Assembly: GCA_947561585.1 (NCBI GenBank)
Contig: CANNZV010003195.1
Span: 1 to 64,000, forward strand
DNA length: 64,000 bases
Direction: 5' to 3'
Source of the DNA: Caprella mutica
Taxonomy: Eukaryota; Arthropoda; Malacostraca; Amphipoda; Caprellidae
In this document: piece after piece, positions 33,311 to 45,260 of the stretch
How positions within the stretch are numbered: position 1 is the first letter of the stretch
Layout of the letters: every line of letters starts with the position of its first letter
Notes under the pieces: generated by a model
What the model was told of the DNA's origin: nothing
Databases searched by the model: none
What the model saw: only the letters and a program-made list of their open reading frames with translations
Translations under genes and position numbers: made by a program

Positions 33311-36300
33311 TATTACATTAATTGAATTCTCAATGAATTAGCAACAGGTATAGCTACTGTACTAGTATTACTTAATTTCGATAAAAATTATCACTATTTT
33401 GTTCATTGAGATAACCAAAATATTGAAATTATTCATAAATTTATCCAAGAACAACCTACGTGTTTTCCCGAAGAAACACTTTCAAATTTTTCATCTTCAC
33501 CATTAAAAGACTGACTACGTAGATTGAGCTTCACAATATATATAAGAGCTATTATAAATATTTCTACATAATTAATTTAAATCAGCTAAGAATATTTCTT
33601 GACATTTTCCAATAAACGTTTTTGTAAATGATCATATTCTATTTTTTTCTTATTTGCCATCAAGAAAATTATACCGGGCCTGAAAGTGAATAACATTCTA
33701 TAATTTACTGAGTATTTGTGCTGTTTCTTCACCACCACAGTGCCCTTGCAAGGCACAACAACACACATACCTAGACAAAGTAAGAATGTGAAGGCATACC
33801 TAGGCAAAGTAGGTATAAAGTACTCGTAATTACCTTGTGTATGCCTCCGATTCCACTCCACTAATTAGAAGACGTTCGTAGTTCAAGCAGAATACATTCA
33901 ATATAATAATTTTGTCCCAAGTCAAAAGTAATTGAATATATATTACACCGTACATTTATATGATACAAAGATATCGAAGGACAAAAAGTCATACAATTCA
34001 AGATGCTGGTATCCTAAATATCAATTGATCAGTCCTCGAGATCACCCAAATATGTTCAGCCTGGTTAGGGTTAATTATTTGTATAATTCTGACTATTTAT
34101 TTGAGTTTTTTTAATAAAAATTACTTTATTTCAAAAAGAATGAAGAAAAATGTGATATTTTCAGACGAATACATTCATTAATATTTATATATTACATCCC
34201 CAATTATTACTGAAATCCAAAATAATCATTTTCTATCTCCAATTTCAACCAACGTTCACCATATTGATCTAAAGTTTCCAGTTGAGAACAGCAATAACTT
34301 GGTTTGAAGTTCTGTTATGAGAACGAAAACACAAAAATGTGGAAGATATTTTTAATTGCTAAGAAAGACCGTTATTGCTGTTAGGACATTTAGCATACAA
34401 ATTAGACAAAACACACACGCAACTATGATTCAACCTGCGTAACCAAAACAATGATTGAACAAGGCATACAAATAGCAATGATTAAACCAGTCCTACCAAC
34501 AGCAGTGGCAGAATCAGCCCTACAAACTTTAATGCATAATATAATAATATTTTCATTCAGTGTTACTCACTAATATATGCTCAGTGACAATAAAAATAAT
34601 CACTAATATAAAGACAATAGTTAGATGTCATACACTTACATATTCCATTTACATCTTACAAAGATAGAGAAAAAAGGAGTGTTATTCAAAGTAGTATATG
34701 CGACACTTTCTTAATATTATAGCCATGGGTAAATTATCATAATTCCAATTTATGTGATTTATCAGGATTATTTACACATTTACTGTAGATATAAAGATAT
34801 AAAGAACCTTATAAACACTGAAACCATAACACATCATGACTAACATCAATAATAATTATGAGTTATCCCCTTGCCAATGAGTATAGCTTTCTAAGGATGT
34901 ACCATCATTTGTAGACGACATTATTTATGCAGGTCACAGCTGCTGTTGATTTTCATTTCGAATTACAAACATTCACTCCTCCTTGCTGTCCAGAGACTCC
35001 CAACTTAGTATTTTTGTGTTCATTTGGAGAGAAACTTCGGAGTTGAGGAAGGATGGACTATTTATTTAGTAGATCTTAGAGATTACCCATGTGAATTATT
35101 GTAGTTTCATAAAGTATTTTCCATGGTTTATCCTTTCACTGCTCTTTTTGTTGTTCTCAAGTATTGTTAGTTGTTTTACAACAATAATCCTAATTCTAAT
35201 TATTCCAACAAAATTAACAATCTAGTATTGATTTTGAATTTTAACTAAGATCGTTTTTTCACCTTCAGAAATTATAAGACATGAAAATAAAATTGGCGTT
35301 ACGGTCGGCAAGTCTTATTCTTTGGATCAATGAAATTTTTCTGTGTTTATAAAATTATATTTTCCATGACTATTGTCTAATTTCATTTCATTATAAATGA
35401 TACACGACACACGGGAAAGTCTATTTTAATTATAATGTATTTAATATTAGTATTATCTTATTAGTAATTCAGGAAAGACTCCCCTCGACAACAAATATCA
35501 TTGAATTTTCTCTCGGGTTTCCAATTACACTAAAACATTGAGCGAGAGTTTCTCCATGCAATATTCTGATTTTTACTAATATCCGGAATGTGTTATTCAC
35601 TGAATATCTTAAATATTTGACTTTTTTTTCTTGTTTCCATAAATAAAAGGATGTTTCCCAGATTAACTGATTCTTATTTCGATTATAACTATCAAATAAT
35701 TAAGATATGATTTATTATTTCTTTTTTAATATAACAGGGTCAGAAGATTCTATTGCAATAAATACAATTTTTTAATTATTAACGTATGACGTTTCTATTT
35801 CAACGATAAACACTATTCCTATTCTTCATTCCTAACTGAATATGATATTGACTTTAATAACCTCAGAATTGTAAGCTGTGCTAAGCTAAAGATATATATA
35901 AAGCTCCAGTCACATTAAGCTACACTCCCATTAGCCTTCAAACATATCAAGCTACACACACGTTATGCCACACTCACATAAAGTTTCATATTAAGCTTTG
36001 CAGATTATGCTACAAACATATCAAGCTACACACATTTATTGAAGTTAATTCCGTAACAAGATTAGAAATGATTGGAACGGAACAGAAGCCATAAAAATAA
36101 ATATTGTAATAAATATTGCAATTGAATAAGATTTCCTGTATAATATGTTTATAAGTGACAGAATTGTTGTTTGAAAAAATTATATTCAATAATATAAAGC
36201 TATTATGTTAATAAACATGTAGCATATAAATATATATCATATTAGGAAAAACTGCTGTATTTCTTTCAGTGCTAAATCTTGTGTAGATATTCCACCATAA

Positions 36301-37133
36301 CTTTCTACCTGGGGAGTACCCTCTTCATAATAATTGCTAAGATGAAATTTCATTTCAGCATTACGGGTAAAAATCTTCACTTGAATAGAGTAATGTATAA
36401 ATGAGAATTTTCGAAGTGATGGAATGTGGAAAACCTACTTACACAAAATTAAGGCATATTGGGGATCGTTTAGTACTTGGAAAGTGGGTGTTAACATAGG
36501 TCAAAATCATAAAATTTTAAAGATCAGATTAGTTCAGAGCTATTGCAGTACTATGAATGTCCTAATCACAATGTATGAGCAGTTGTGACCTCATGACCTT
36601 AAACAACAAGAACATTAAGTTGCTTTCTTACAATATGAGGAAGAAAAAAATTGACATAAGAGCTGGTTCAAAGAAATTAATTGCTGAAACATGATTTAAC
36701 TCATCAACATTTTCTCGATAGAAAAAAGATGGTTCACCTTCTGAATGAATCAAGAGCGTATTATTTTACAGTTAAATAAAATAAATGCAATGTCCTTAAA
36801 CTTGGACTAGCAAATATCAAAATTGGAATGGTTCGATCATTGTCTTCATTATTGATTGGATCTATAATTTACATATCGATATGCGACCAAATCTCTATGA
36901 TAAATTCTGATTGAAAATATTTTAACTTCTGTAAATCCATAGTAATTCTTAACCCTTGTCTCAATGCAATTCAAATTCACATTAGACAAATCAAAGCGAT
37001 ATTACCAAAAAGTATTCACTACCATATGCTTTACCAACTCATTCGGAATATAATGTATGCATAATTTTTTTGGTTCATCTTCACAGCTCTGTAAAATTGC
37101 CAGGAAAATATTTCCAGTGTCTACTATAAAAGG
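33311..37133. other. Intergenic, nothing recognised
   Basis: About 3.8 kb of AT-rich sequence without a supported gene or clear transposon. A loose repetition of aagctaca, catatcaagctacacac and related words occurs at 35900-36035. Confidence 0.45.
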
Positions 37134-37238
37134 CATTGCAATGAAGTCAGTGTTTGGTGTATAATGTATTGCAATAAAGTCAGTGTTTGCTGTATAATGC
37201 ACTGCGATAAAGTCAGTGTTTGCTATATAATCCATGGC
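37134..37238. repeat. 33-bp tandem repeat, about three copies
   Basis: The unit contains aagtcagtgtttgctgtata and repeats three times with few changes. It creates a short repetitive minus frame (NTDFIA motif) that is not taken as a gene. Confidence 0.8.
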
Positions 37239-37670
37239 CTACTTTTGGAAATTGATCCGTGAATGCTATCTGTAGCGGAAACGAATCTTATCGTTACAAA
37301 TTCTGTTTCTCGATAAAAAACCTCTTCATCTTTTCAACAATATTATTCCTGAAACATTATTGTGAAGAAAGTTTGTTCTTAATTGTTATTCAATGTGAAA
37401 TAATATATTACATCATTTATTAAATTATATCAATTTACCCATTCAATCAATTTATTTTGATAGCTATTTGGTTAGTAATAGGACAGTGTACCATTGTTTT
37501 CCAAAATGTCTAATTGTTTCATATTAATCATTAAATATATTTTTATTTTTAATAACGATACCATATTGATTTCCATCTTTAATGATCAATATTCGATGAC
37601 TCTGAATTGAGAGGCCGTTTTTCTACTTAAGTCAAATACCGATACCTTTGTGGGTATCGGGGTTTGACTG

Positions 37671-37755
37671 GATTCAAAGTAATGACATCAATATATGAAA
37701 ACTGAAATTAAATGGTTATACGATTTTGTTACATGAATCATACTTCCAATATATA
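37671..37755 (+). repeat. Direct repeat, first copy
   Basis: attcaaagtaatgacatcaa and the following 65 bp recur at 38770-38850 with few differences, about 1.1 kb away. The second copy is preceded by ccaggttcgattctattc, which resembles a tRNA B box, so this may be a SINE-derived family. The first copy has the weaker equivalent ggtttgactggattc. Confidence 0.6.
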
Positions 37756-37904
37756 TGGCGGTTTGCCATATATGATCATTTCAATTTATCAAATTTCCAA
37801 GAAAAATATGCAAAAAAAGGACATGAATAAAAGTGTATTAGAAATATATTTTGCATATAATTTCAATTTATTTTTTCAATTTATTTTTTCATTGGCCGGG
37901 TAAA

Positions 37905-38200
37905 GGGCCATGGCTCAATGGGGCTTGGTCCTACCGAAATATTTACTGCAGGTAATCTGTTTAGCTCGAATTCCTAAGTTCGTCTAAGACCCTTTTTATA
38001 TTTTGATCTCTACCTTTTTTTATTTTGAAGAGAAATAAAAGGTTAAAAAAAGGAATAAAATGAAATAATAAAATATTTAGATCAAAATTTAAAAAAAAAT
38101 TCTTCTACATAGAATGTAGGACCTTAGGATATAGTTAAAGAACAGATTAGCTTTCATAAATTTTTCTGTATGACAGACCCCCATTGAGTCTTAGACTTTT
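37905..38200. mobile_element. Foldback element, about 300 bp
   Basis: Left arm 37912-37992 (ggctcaatggggcttggtcc, taatctgttta, cctaagttcgtctaagac) and right arm 38105-38190 (ggaccttaggatatagtt, gacagacccccattgagtc) are inverted copies at roughly 70-75 percent by eye, around an A/T-rich centre near 38050. No target duplication was found. Confidence 0.6.
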
Positions 38201-38769
38201 TGGAGAGTGATAGTCAATAAACAGGATTTTAAGCCTCTTAGGAGGAGGGGTGATCCGAAATGAAAAAATTACAATAAGAACTTCAAAAATTTAGAGCATT
38301 TTACACCTTATGTCAAAATCTCAGTTCAATGGGACTAGTATTAGTGGTAGCTAGCAAAACAATCAGACGATCCCCTTTAATTAAAAAAATTCAGAAGATA
38401 GTAGAATAGGTTATGTTACTTCAAAGCCTAATAATAATTGGCTTATGCTTCTGTACGAAAAAAGAGACGGATGAAACGATCGGTGGAGAATAATTATTTT
38501 CTATTATACTTGGATCATTAATAAAAACCGTTTTATAACAATTCATATTTGTTGCTCATTAACATTATTGAAATTAAACGATTTATGCTTGGGCCACTCG
38601 TATTGTCACACACATCTGTTAAAAGTGTTACTACCAATGACGTGATTGACATTATGAGTTGTGCCACCCCTAATTTCTTCCTATAGATATGAATTCAAAC
38701 AATAAGTGAAATTTAAACAATAAAGGTACACCGAACCAGTTCTCTACATTTGGGTCCAGGTTCGATTCT

Positions 38770-38850
38770 ATTCAAAGTAATGACATCAATATATGAAAAT
38801 TGAAATTAAATGGTATACGTATTTGTTACATGAATCGCACTTCCAATACA
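38770..38850 (+). repeat. Direct repeat, second copy
   Basis: Partner of 37671-37755, preceded by the B-box-like ggttcgattcta. Confidence 0.6.
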
Positions 38851-39517
38851 TAATTTATCGCCCGAGTTTCAAATTTTACCCATTTTTTTGTAATTTAAAA
38901 TTTGACACGTAACTACTGTAATAAAGTCTTAAATTATGACCCATACTGTTAAAACTACACTAAAAAAATAAACCATGCTGAAACTTCCTGAAACTGTTTA
39001 CTAATATATATTGAAGCTATTACAATAATTATAAAGCTATTTAATTAATTATACATTTTATTACGTCATTCGAATACAAGATAAAATTAGTGAGTAACTT
39101 CATTTACATTATTTTAAATGGTGGAATCTTCCGTGGCGGAATTTTACACTTCTTGAGTTTAACGTTGGCTGAATTTTGTATGTAGAATTTTCTTATTGGA
39201 AGTCTCCACGGGGGAATTTACCGGTCAAATGATATAAAATATATGATCATTCTTTCATTTTCCTAAGGCTAGTAAGTTTTTCTTTCATCCAGTTTAACCA
39301 TAGAATTTATCATATGACAAACAAACAAGAATACTCAATGGAGACTGGAGAGTTTAAATGCTTCACTTCATCCTGTTTTATATTCTTTTGTAGCTCTTCA
39401 TTGTTTCCACTCATCAAACAAAACTAAAGTGACCCTGGGACCCATCTACCTATGTTTTTATTACAAAAAGTTTCAATAAAAATAATCCTAATTATTTCCA
39501 AGCTAGGTAAATCATAT
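38851..39517. other. Intergenic, nothing recognised
   Basis: AT-rich sequence between the direct repeat and the second LTR element; no reading frame or repeat structure of note. Confidence 0.5.
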
Positions 39518-39522
39518 ATGAG

Positions 39523-39921
39523 TGTTAAGAATTTATTATTTTGATCTTTAGAGCACTTGGCTATGAATCTGAGAACCAGTGGCAACTTAAGGCATCTGAT
39601 ATTATTAGCTTGAATCTTGAAACTAGTCAGTAGCTGTTAGAGTGTTGCTAGAGTTGGTTGTCCTATTGAATTTGTAACCTTACTACAAACTTCACCTCCT
39701 CCTCCTGATAAATATTGTTAGACAAGTGATGTGTCTCTGTAGCAAGTGTTCCATGGTGTAAATAATTATCTATTGAATAAACTGTGATTACTGATGAAGC
39801 TCTGTTACTGTGTAGTAGTTTTCCAGCAAATTTAGTGCAACCTAAAAAGTTAAATAAGCCCTAAGCAACACGAACCAGTGCAATAGAGAATAAATGCACA
39901 GCGAAAGTAAATACTTTTACA
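39523..39921 (+). repeat. 5' LTR of retrotransposon 2
   Basis: Begins TGTTAAGAATTTATTATTTT and ends TACTTTTACA. An AATAAA signal sits at 39776-39781. Confidence 0.9.
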
Positions 39922-40014
39922 TTACAAATTCATTAAATGTTTTTGAAGTGATCAGTGAACACATGGAACAAGTATTCCCGTACTTTTTGTGAATTGCTCT
40001 GTGAATGGTCTTCC

Positions 40015-40660
40015 AACGGTGTTTGGTATGCCTAGCCTAAAAGTAAATCTTCAAGTGAACTGATGGAAATGGGTTCTCCTAAAAACTTATGAGAATATAC
40101 CCTACTCATTTAGCATAAGGAAATCTTTGGTGTACGGTGTTTGGTACACCTGAATGAACTTCAGACTCTGTTAACTTCGAAGCTGGTTGAAGGTATTTGA
40201 TTTATTGAACCTAGACTTTCGACGCTACTAACGGAATTATCCTACCTAACCTGTGTACATGTTCTACCTGACTGACGGTATTTAGTCTACCTAACCTACT
40301 GACGTCTACTTAACCTAAGAAAATCTTCGATGATGCTAATAAAATTATCATCTTACCCAACCTAAGAACATCAGGCCTGAGTGCGGTATATTGTGTACCT
40401 AACTTGATGGTAAACTAACCCAGTCAACTGTATTTGAATTCTCGAATCTAGAGAATATTTGACACTGTCAACGGAATTTGCCTACCTAACATAAGGAATC
40501 GGATATCTTGAACCTTGATAATGGTATTTGGATTACCTGGCCTTCTTGATTGAGTTCATTCGACCCTGCTAACTGAATACCTTTGAACCTGTAACGTTGT
40601 TTGGTACGCCTGGGACATTCTAAATTCTGGTCAACGGTGTTCGGTCCATCGAATTATTAA
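40015..40660 (+). repeat. Degenerate repeats in the element 2 leader
   Basis: About ten loose copies of a motif like acggtgtttggtacacctg or acggaatttgcctacctaac occur near 40015, 40132, 40229, 40275, 40350, 40383, 40470, 40535, 40595 and 40633. Spacing is irregular (30-120 bp). They lie in the untranslated leader between the 5' LTR and gag. Confidence 0.6.
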
Positions 40661-41502
40661 GACATCTAAACAGCTAGGAGTAACTAAATTGAATCCAATT
40701 GGCGAAACTTATGCACAATCTTCCTGTGTTAAGTCCAATGAATGTTTTTAGAGCCAATGCTGTATAATGCATACCAATTGAGCGCAAGATTTCTGAAGTG
40801 ACTGCTGAACTACGAACCGCTAGTTACTGTTACTAGTATATACAGCTGTCTCTCGAGCCTGTGGTCTTCCAGATGTCTGCTGGTGGTGATGCTGGTAATT
40901 TTGGTTGAGTTTATTCGTGTCAGTTAACTTCTGTTTATTCAGCTGAGTTTGAATCCGTAGTTATTTTGGAATGTATGCCTTTTACTGACAAAGTTTTTTG
41001 CCTATCTGTTTGAATAATGTAGTTGGATAGAAGATTTAGGCAATATATTCTTTCTGGTAGCAACTGTAATTAGATGTAGAAAGCCTAAACTTTAGAATAC
41101 TTGTTTCTCACTAAAAATCCCGGCTAGGTTAGTTGTCATTCATCAACATTTTGAGTTTGGTAGGTTTATTTTCTTTGATTAAAGTTTTGTATGCATTCTA
41201 TTTTGTGGTTTGTTTGTTTAGTCATAATATTTGTAATTGAGAGTTGTGTGGAATTTGATTTTCGGTGTCTATTATATGAGTGTTGCCCGACATATTTCGT
41301 CCTCCGTTTCACTCCTGAGGTACGGTTATCTTTGGCGCTTGGCAATAGTTCCACATAGCCCTGACAGATATACCAATGCCGCTAAGGAAGTGAATTACAG
41401 CAGTTAATGACCTTCTGGTTACTGCTTGAGGTTGAAGAAGTCTATGGTACACCTCATTGTAGGCACTGATATTTTGATTTCTACATAGCTAATATCGTAA
41501 AT

Positions 41503-43338
41503 ATGTACAATACGGATCCATTAAAAACATTGAGATCTGGTAGAATTTTTGGGGACACTGTCCCACAGATGGAGCTACCTAGTGTGAATGTTAGTTTGGG
41601 TGCTGATGCTCAGGCTGCTAGCATACCTGTGAAAAATGTTGAAATTGTTGAGCGTCTGGGTGAAGTTAGGAGTGTTGAGAGATTGATTTCACAGAAAATT
41701 GAGACGAATGAATGGAATGTTGTGAAAGATTTGCTTGTGGAGTTGAAAAAGGTGACTGATAATTTTTCTGATGCGTGTAATAAAATTAAATCTATTGAGA
41801 CTGAAAAAGGTGATACGACAGAGTTTTTTAAGTGGTACACCACATTGAAGTGTGAATTGGATGAGTTTAAACAGTTGACAGAAGGTCGTTATCTTGAAAT
41901 GAAGAAAATCAATGTAGCGGCAAGTGTGAAATCAGGGAATTCTAGATTGAGTGCCATTTCTAATTCTTCTTCAGCTCGGGCCAGATTAATTGAATCCAAA
42001 GCGAAGATGGAAGCGGAAGAGAAATATGCAGAAGAGAGGATGAAACTGTTGAGGATGAGAATTGAGAAGGAGAGGGAAGATGCTGAACGTAAAATCAAGG
42101 AATGTGAAATGGATCTTCTTGAGAGTAACCTTGAGAGACTAGTAGAGCGGGAAAAAGTGGAAAGATGGGAAAAATTGTTAAATGAATACGGGGGAATTGA
42201 AAACTTGAACGGAGGACAAAATTCGGAGGGTAAAGTTGTTAGGCAGGGCACGGTTAATCAACCAAAAACTTCTGAGATGTCTGATGTTAAACTAGAGACG
42301 AGACCAATTGAACGGGAATGTTTGGCAAAGTTTCTCAAGGATTTGGATGAGCTTCCAACTCCTGCGGTACATAAAAAGACGAAACATAATTGCAATGGCA
42401 ATACAAGAGGAAGTTCTAATCACGGAAGAGAGTCTGAATGCTGTGAGGAGGCAAACAAATTGGAAATGGTACTGAGAGATGTGACTCAGGGCTTAACCAG
42501 TATGCAGCGAAGAATGTTGCTTCCATATCGGTCTCCGCCAGTGTTTTCGGGCAATGATATAGAGCAATTTATTCCGTTTAAACTCGCATTTGTACAGATG
42601 ATTGAACAATTTTGTTCAGCAGAGGCTGAAAAATACCATTATCTGGAGATGTACACTTCAGGGGATGCAAGAGATCTGGTTCGAAGTTGTTTTCGTGAAG
42701 ATTTGAAGGACTCCTTTCACCTTGCCATGACTTGCTTAGACAAAAAATACGGAGACTCTTTTAACTTGGCACGTAGATTCATAGACAAGCTAAAGTCATG
42801 GCCTACAGTCCGAGGAAATGATGGAGAGGCACTAGGCGATTTTGCTATGTTCCTACAAAAAATAAAAAATATGATGGGAAGAGGAACGGAATTTGATCAG
42901 CTTAATGGATATAATGAGTTGAGGATCGTAGTTGGTAAGTTGCCCGTGTACATGGTACATAGTTGGAGTCGTCATGTATACAATGCAAGGGCTGAAAACA
43001 AGGAAGTCAATTTCGAATATCTTGTGGAATTCGTTCAAAGAGAAGCTGACATTTTAAATCAACCTGTTTTTGGTCTTGGGTTAGCTACAGCTGATAAAAG
43101 TAAGGAAATATCAACTAAGCAGAGAGTCTTGTTTAGTAATGTTCAGAGTGAAAACTTGGAAGTAAGTTCTAAGTGTGAGCCCGATGATGAGTTTATATGT
43201 ACAAAAGATATAGAACCTAAAAAAATAGGTTGTGCAGAGTTTGAAAAGAGATGTCCAGTTTGTGAAAGTTGTCAGCATTATTTGCGTGAGTGTGTTGTGT
43301 TTGAAAAGATGAAATATTACGAAAAAAAAATAGATTAG
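41503..43338 (+). CDS. gag: Gag-like protein, BEL/Pao type, first frame, 611 aa
   Basis: Starts at the ATG 41503-41505. An acidic N-terminal region is followed by a strong coiled-coil stretch at about 155-230 (RARLIESKAKMEAEEKYAEE), then a DUF1759-type capsid region at about 345-515 (SPPVFSGNDIEQFIPFKLAF, CLDKKYGDSFNLARRFIDKL). It ends with a single knuckle CPVCESCQHYLREC at 584-597 (CX2CX4HX4C). The frame stops at 43336-43338, just after a run of nine A (43322-43330), while the remaining knuckles lie in the -1 frame. Either the A run has lost or gained bases, or ribosomes slip there. No SAP-like motif, unlike element 1. Confidence 0.85.
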   Translation: MYNTDPLKTLRSGRIFGDTVPQMELPSVNVSLGADAQAASIPVKNVEIVERLGEVRSVERLISQKIETNEWNVVKDLLVELKKVTDNFSDACNKIKSIETEKGDTTEFFKWYTTLKCELDEFKQLTEGRYLEMKKINVAASVKSGNSRLSAISNSSSARARLIESKAKMEAEEKYAEERMKLLRMRIEKEREDAERKIKECEMDLLESNLERLVEREKVERWEKLLNEYGGIENLNGGQNSEGKVVRQGTVNQPKTSEMSDVKLETRPIERECLAKFLKDLDELPTPAVHKKTKHNCNGNTRGSSNHGRESECCEEANKLEMVLRDVTQGLTSMQRRMLLPYRSPPVFSGNDIEQFIPFKLAFVQMIEQFCSAEAEKYHYLEMYTSGDARDLVRSCFREDLKDSFHLAMTCLDKKYGDSFNLARRFIDKLKSWPTVRGNDGEALGDFAMFLQKIKNMMGRGTEFDQLNGYNELRIVVGKLPVYMVHSWSRHVYNARAENKEVNFEYLVEFVQREADILNQPVFGLGLATADKSKEISTKQRVLFSNVQSENLEVSSKCEPDDEFICTKDIEPKKIGCAEFEKRCPVCESCQHYLRECVVFEKMKYYEKKID

Positions 43339-43889
43339 TAAGAGAGCTAAAGCTCTGCTATTCATGTTTAGATCGGCACTTTGTTAAGGATTGCAAGAGA
43401 GGAATTAAGTGTGGATCAGAAAAACACAATACAGTCTTGCATCGATCTTTCGATTATAAAAGAAACTCCTTTATGCAGGGTGGGCTTCAACCCCAAAATG
43501 CAAAGTGCTACCGATGTGGTAGGTATGATCATATGAACAGTGAGTGTTATCCACAACGGCAAAGGACCGGTATTGGTGATGCAGGTGATAATCTCTCGGA
43601 GCATTGTAACGCAACGAGATACATTGATTATAGAGAAACTGATGAGATTAAGACTAACCACAAAGATTTCAAAGATGATGCCTCTCTTGTCGGAAGTCTT
43701 GGTGAGAAGACTTCGTTAAATAAAGTTAGTAACTGTATGCGGCGAGCTGAGGGACACCTTGATGGAGAAATTCCATTCAGAGGCGAGGAACCTTCTATTT
43801 CCAATGATAATCTCAAGACTAGAGGTTCTCTTAGGAATAGAGTGAACGAGTTCGGACGAAAGCGACGACTGTTTTCTGAACACAGTTAG
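43323..43889 (+). pseudogene. gag: Gag C-terminal part in the -1 frame
   Basis: Downstream of the A run the frame one base back is open to the stop at 43887-43889. It encodes a knuckle CYSCLDRHFVKDC (CX2CX3HX4C), a third block KCGSEKHNTVLH lacking one usual Cys, and a further retroviral-type knuckle CYRCGRYDHMNSEC (CX2CX4HX4C), then a charged tail with no protease motif. It has no ATG of its own before 43437 and so depends on a frame change at the slippery run A AAA AAA (43323-43329). Typed as a pseudogene because I cannot tell a programmed shift from a mutation. Confidence 0.6.
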
Positions 43890-44776
43890 GGTGTGGAGAA
43901 TTCGATGGACGGGAGTTACTTACAGAAAACTCCTATCAGTCCACAGATTGTACGTAAACGAAAGATCAGCTACTTCGGTAAACTATCAGTAAAGGATAAA
44001 AGTGGTGTGTGATTGTTTCTCTAAGTGCATTGGTGTGTTGTCCAGTGATGATTATTAAATTGGTCAGCTTTGGTGAATTTGCTGAAATGTTTCGGAATGG
44101 ATCCCTGTGATTAAATTAAAAAAAACTGTAGTTTCTAGTGTGATTGATTTCGTATTCCTATCAATGTTGATATTGTGAGAAAGGTTAATTTGCTAGTGTC
44201 CTGGATTTGGTATATTTTGAGTATTCATTCATGAAGTATGGTTGATTGATCGTATATATGTACATATTATTGCTTGTAGGTTTTAATTCGTTCTTGATTT
44301 AATAAAGTTTTTGTTCTTTAATAGTTTATTGAAAATTTTACTAGAGTTAGAAATATATTCCATTATGTAGGTATAAAGTAGGTATATGTACAAGGTGTAT
44401 TCTGTGAATGTTCAATAATTTTCCAAAATTTGATACTGCCTTTCCATCCGCAGGTACTGGGGGAGGTTCTGGGGGGTCGGTGCTGTCTCGCTCGGGAGAA
44501 GTGGTTCACGGTCACCGAGTGGGATGCGCCGGTCAGAATCAGTGCTCGGCCTTCCCGGGCCTCTCCTGCTGCCTGTCGGACTGGACCTCTATCTAACGGT
44601 ACCTCAGTCGGACTGAACCTTTGATGTCAAGAAACTTTTCTATAGAAATTAGTAGATTATTTTATGTTTAGACTTTTTGTATTGTGTGAATTTTAAGAAA
44701 CATTTTTTTATGATTGTAGAAATTAAAGATGGAATACTTTTTCTTATTTCAGCTACTATCGAGCTGTGTGAGGAGG
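43890..44776 (+). other. Non-coding tail of element 2 with a GC-rich patch
   Basis: AT-rich except for a GC-rich island at 44445-44615, open in two frames for about 60 codons (44408-44596 and 44430-44624). The base composition is unlike the rest of the element, which suggests a captured fragment. I do not recognise the product. Confidence 0.4.
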
Positions 44777-45173
44777 TGTTAAGAATTTATTATTTTGATC
44801 TTTAGAGCACTTGGCTATGAATCTGAGAACCAGTGGCAACTTAAGCCATCTGATATTATTAGCTTGAATCTTGAAACTAGTCAGTAGCTGTTAGAGTGTT
44901 GCTAGGGTTGGTTGTCCTATTGAATTTGTAACCTTACTACAAACTTCACCTCCTCCTCCTGATAAATATTGTTAGACAAGTGATGTGTCTCTGTAGCAAG
45001 TGTTCCATGGTGTAAATAATTATCTATTGAATAAACTGTGATTACTGATGAAGCTCTGTTACTGTGTAGTAGTTTTCCAGCAAATTTAGTGCAACCTAAA
45101 GTTAAATAAGCCCTAAGCAACACGAACCTGTGCAATAGAGAATAAATACACAGCGAAAGTAAATACTTTTACA
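44777..45173 (+). repeat. 3' LTR of retrotransposon 2
   Basis: Partner of 39523-39921. Visible differences include ttaagccatc for ttaaggcatc, gctagggttgg for gctagagttgg, cctgtgc for ccagtgc, and loss of two A in cctaaaaag. Confidence 0.9.
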
Positions 45174-45260
45174 ATGAGATAATTCCATCTTTACTTCACG
45201 ATACCAAAATTATCATTTAGGTTTGATTGCAAATCAATTACGAATTAACAAAAGGATTAA

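Larger units (their letters stand above)
39518..45178 (+). mobile_element. Gag-only BEL/Pao-type LTR retrotransposon 2
   Basis: The element proper is 39523-45173. LTRs of 399 and 397 bp differ at about four bases plus a 2-bp indel, so it is older than element 1 but still young. The target duplication ATGAG is at 39518-39522 and 45174-45178. Inside are a 1.6-kb leader with degenerate repeats, a gag gene split by a -1 frame change, and a 0.9-kb tail. No protease, reverse transcriptase or integrase was found. GAGGAGG precedes the 3' LTR as a short purine tract. The primer-binding site was not recognised. It belongs to a different lineage from element 1: LTR length, leader and Gag N-terminus all differ. 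Confidence 0.88.

Noticed and set aside
40260..40330. Insect telomere repeat (TTAGG/CCTAA)
   Set aside because: The cctaacc words are part of the diverged leader motif of LTR element 2, not a 5-bp tandem array.
40874..40906. Spliced start exon in the element 2 leader (ATG TCT GCT GGT GGT ... followed by GTTGAGT)
   Set aside because: The donor is plausible but no convincing acceptor joins it in frame to the gag ORF, which has its own ATG at 41503.
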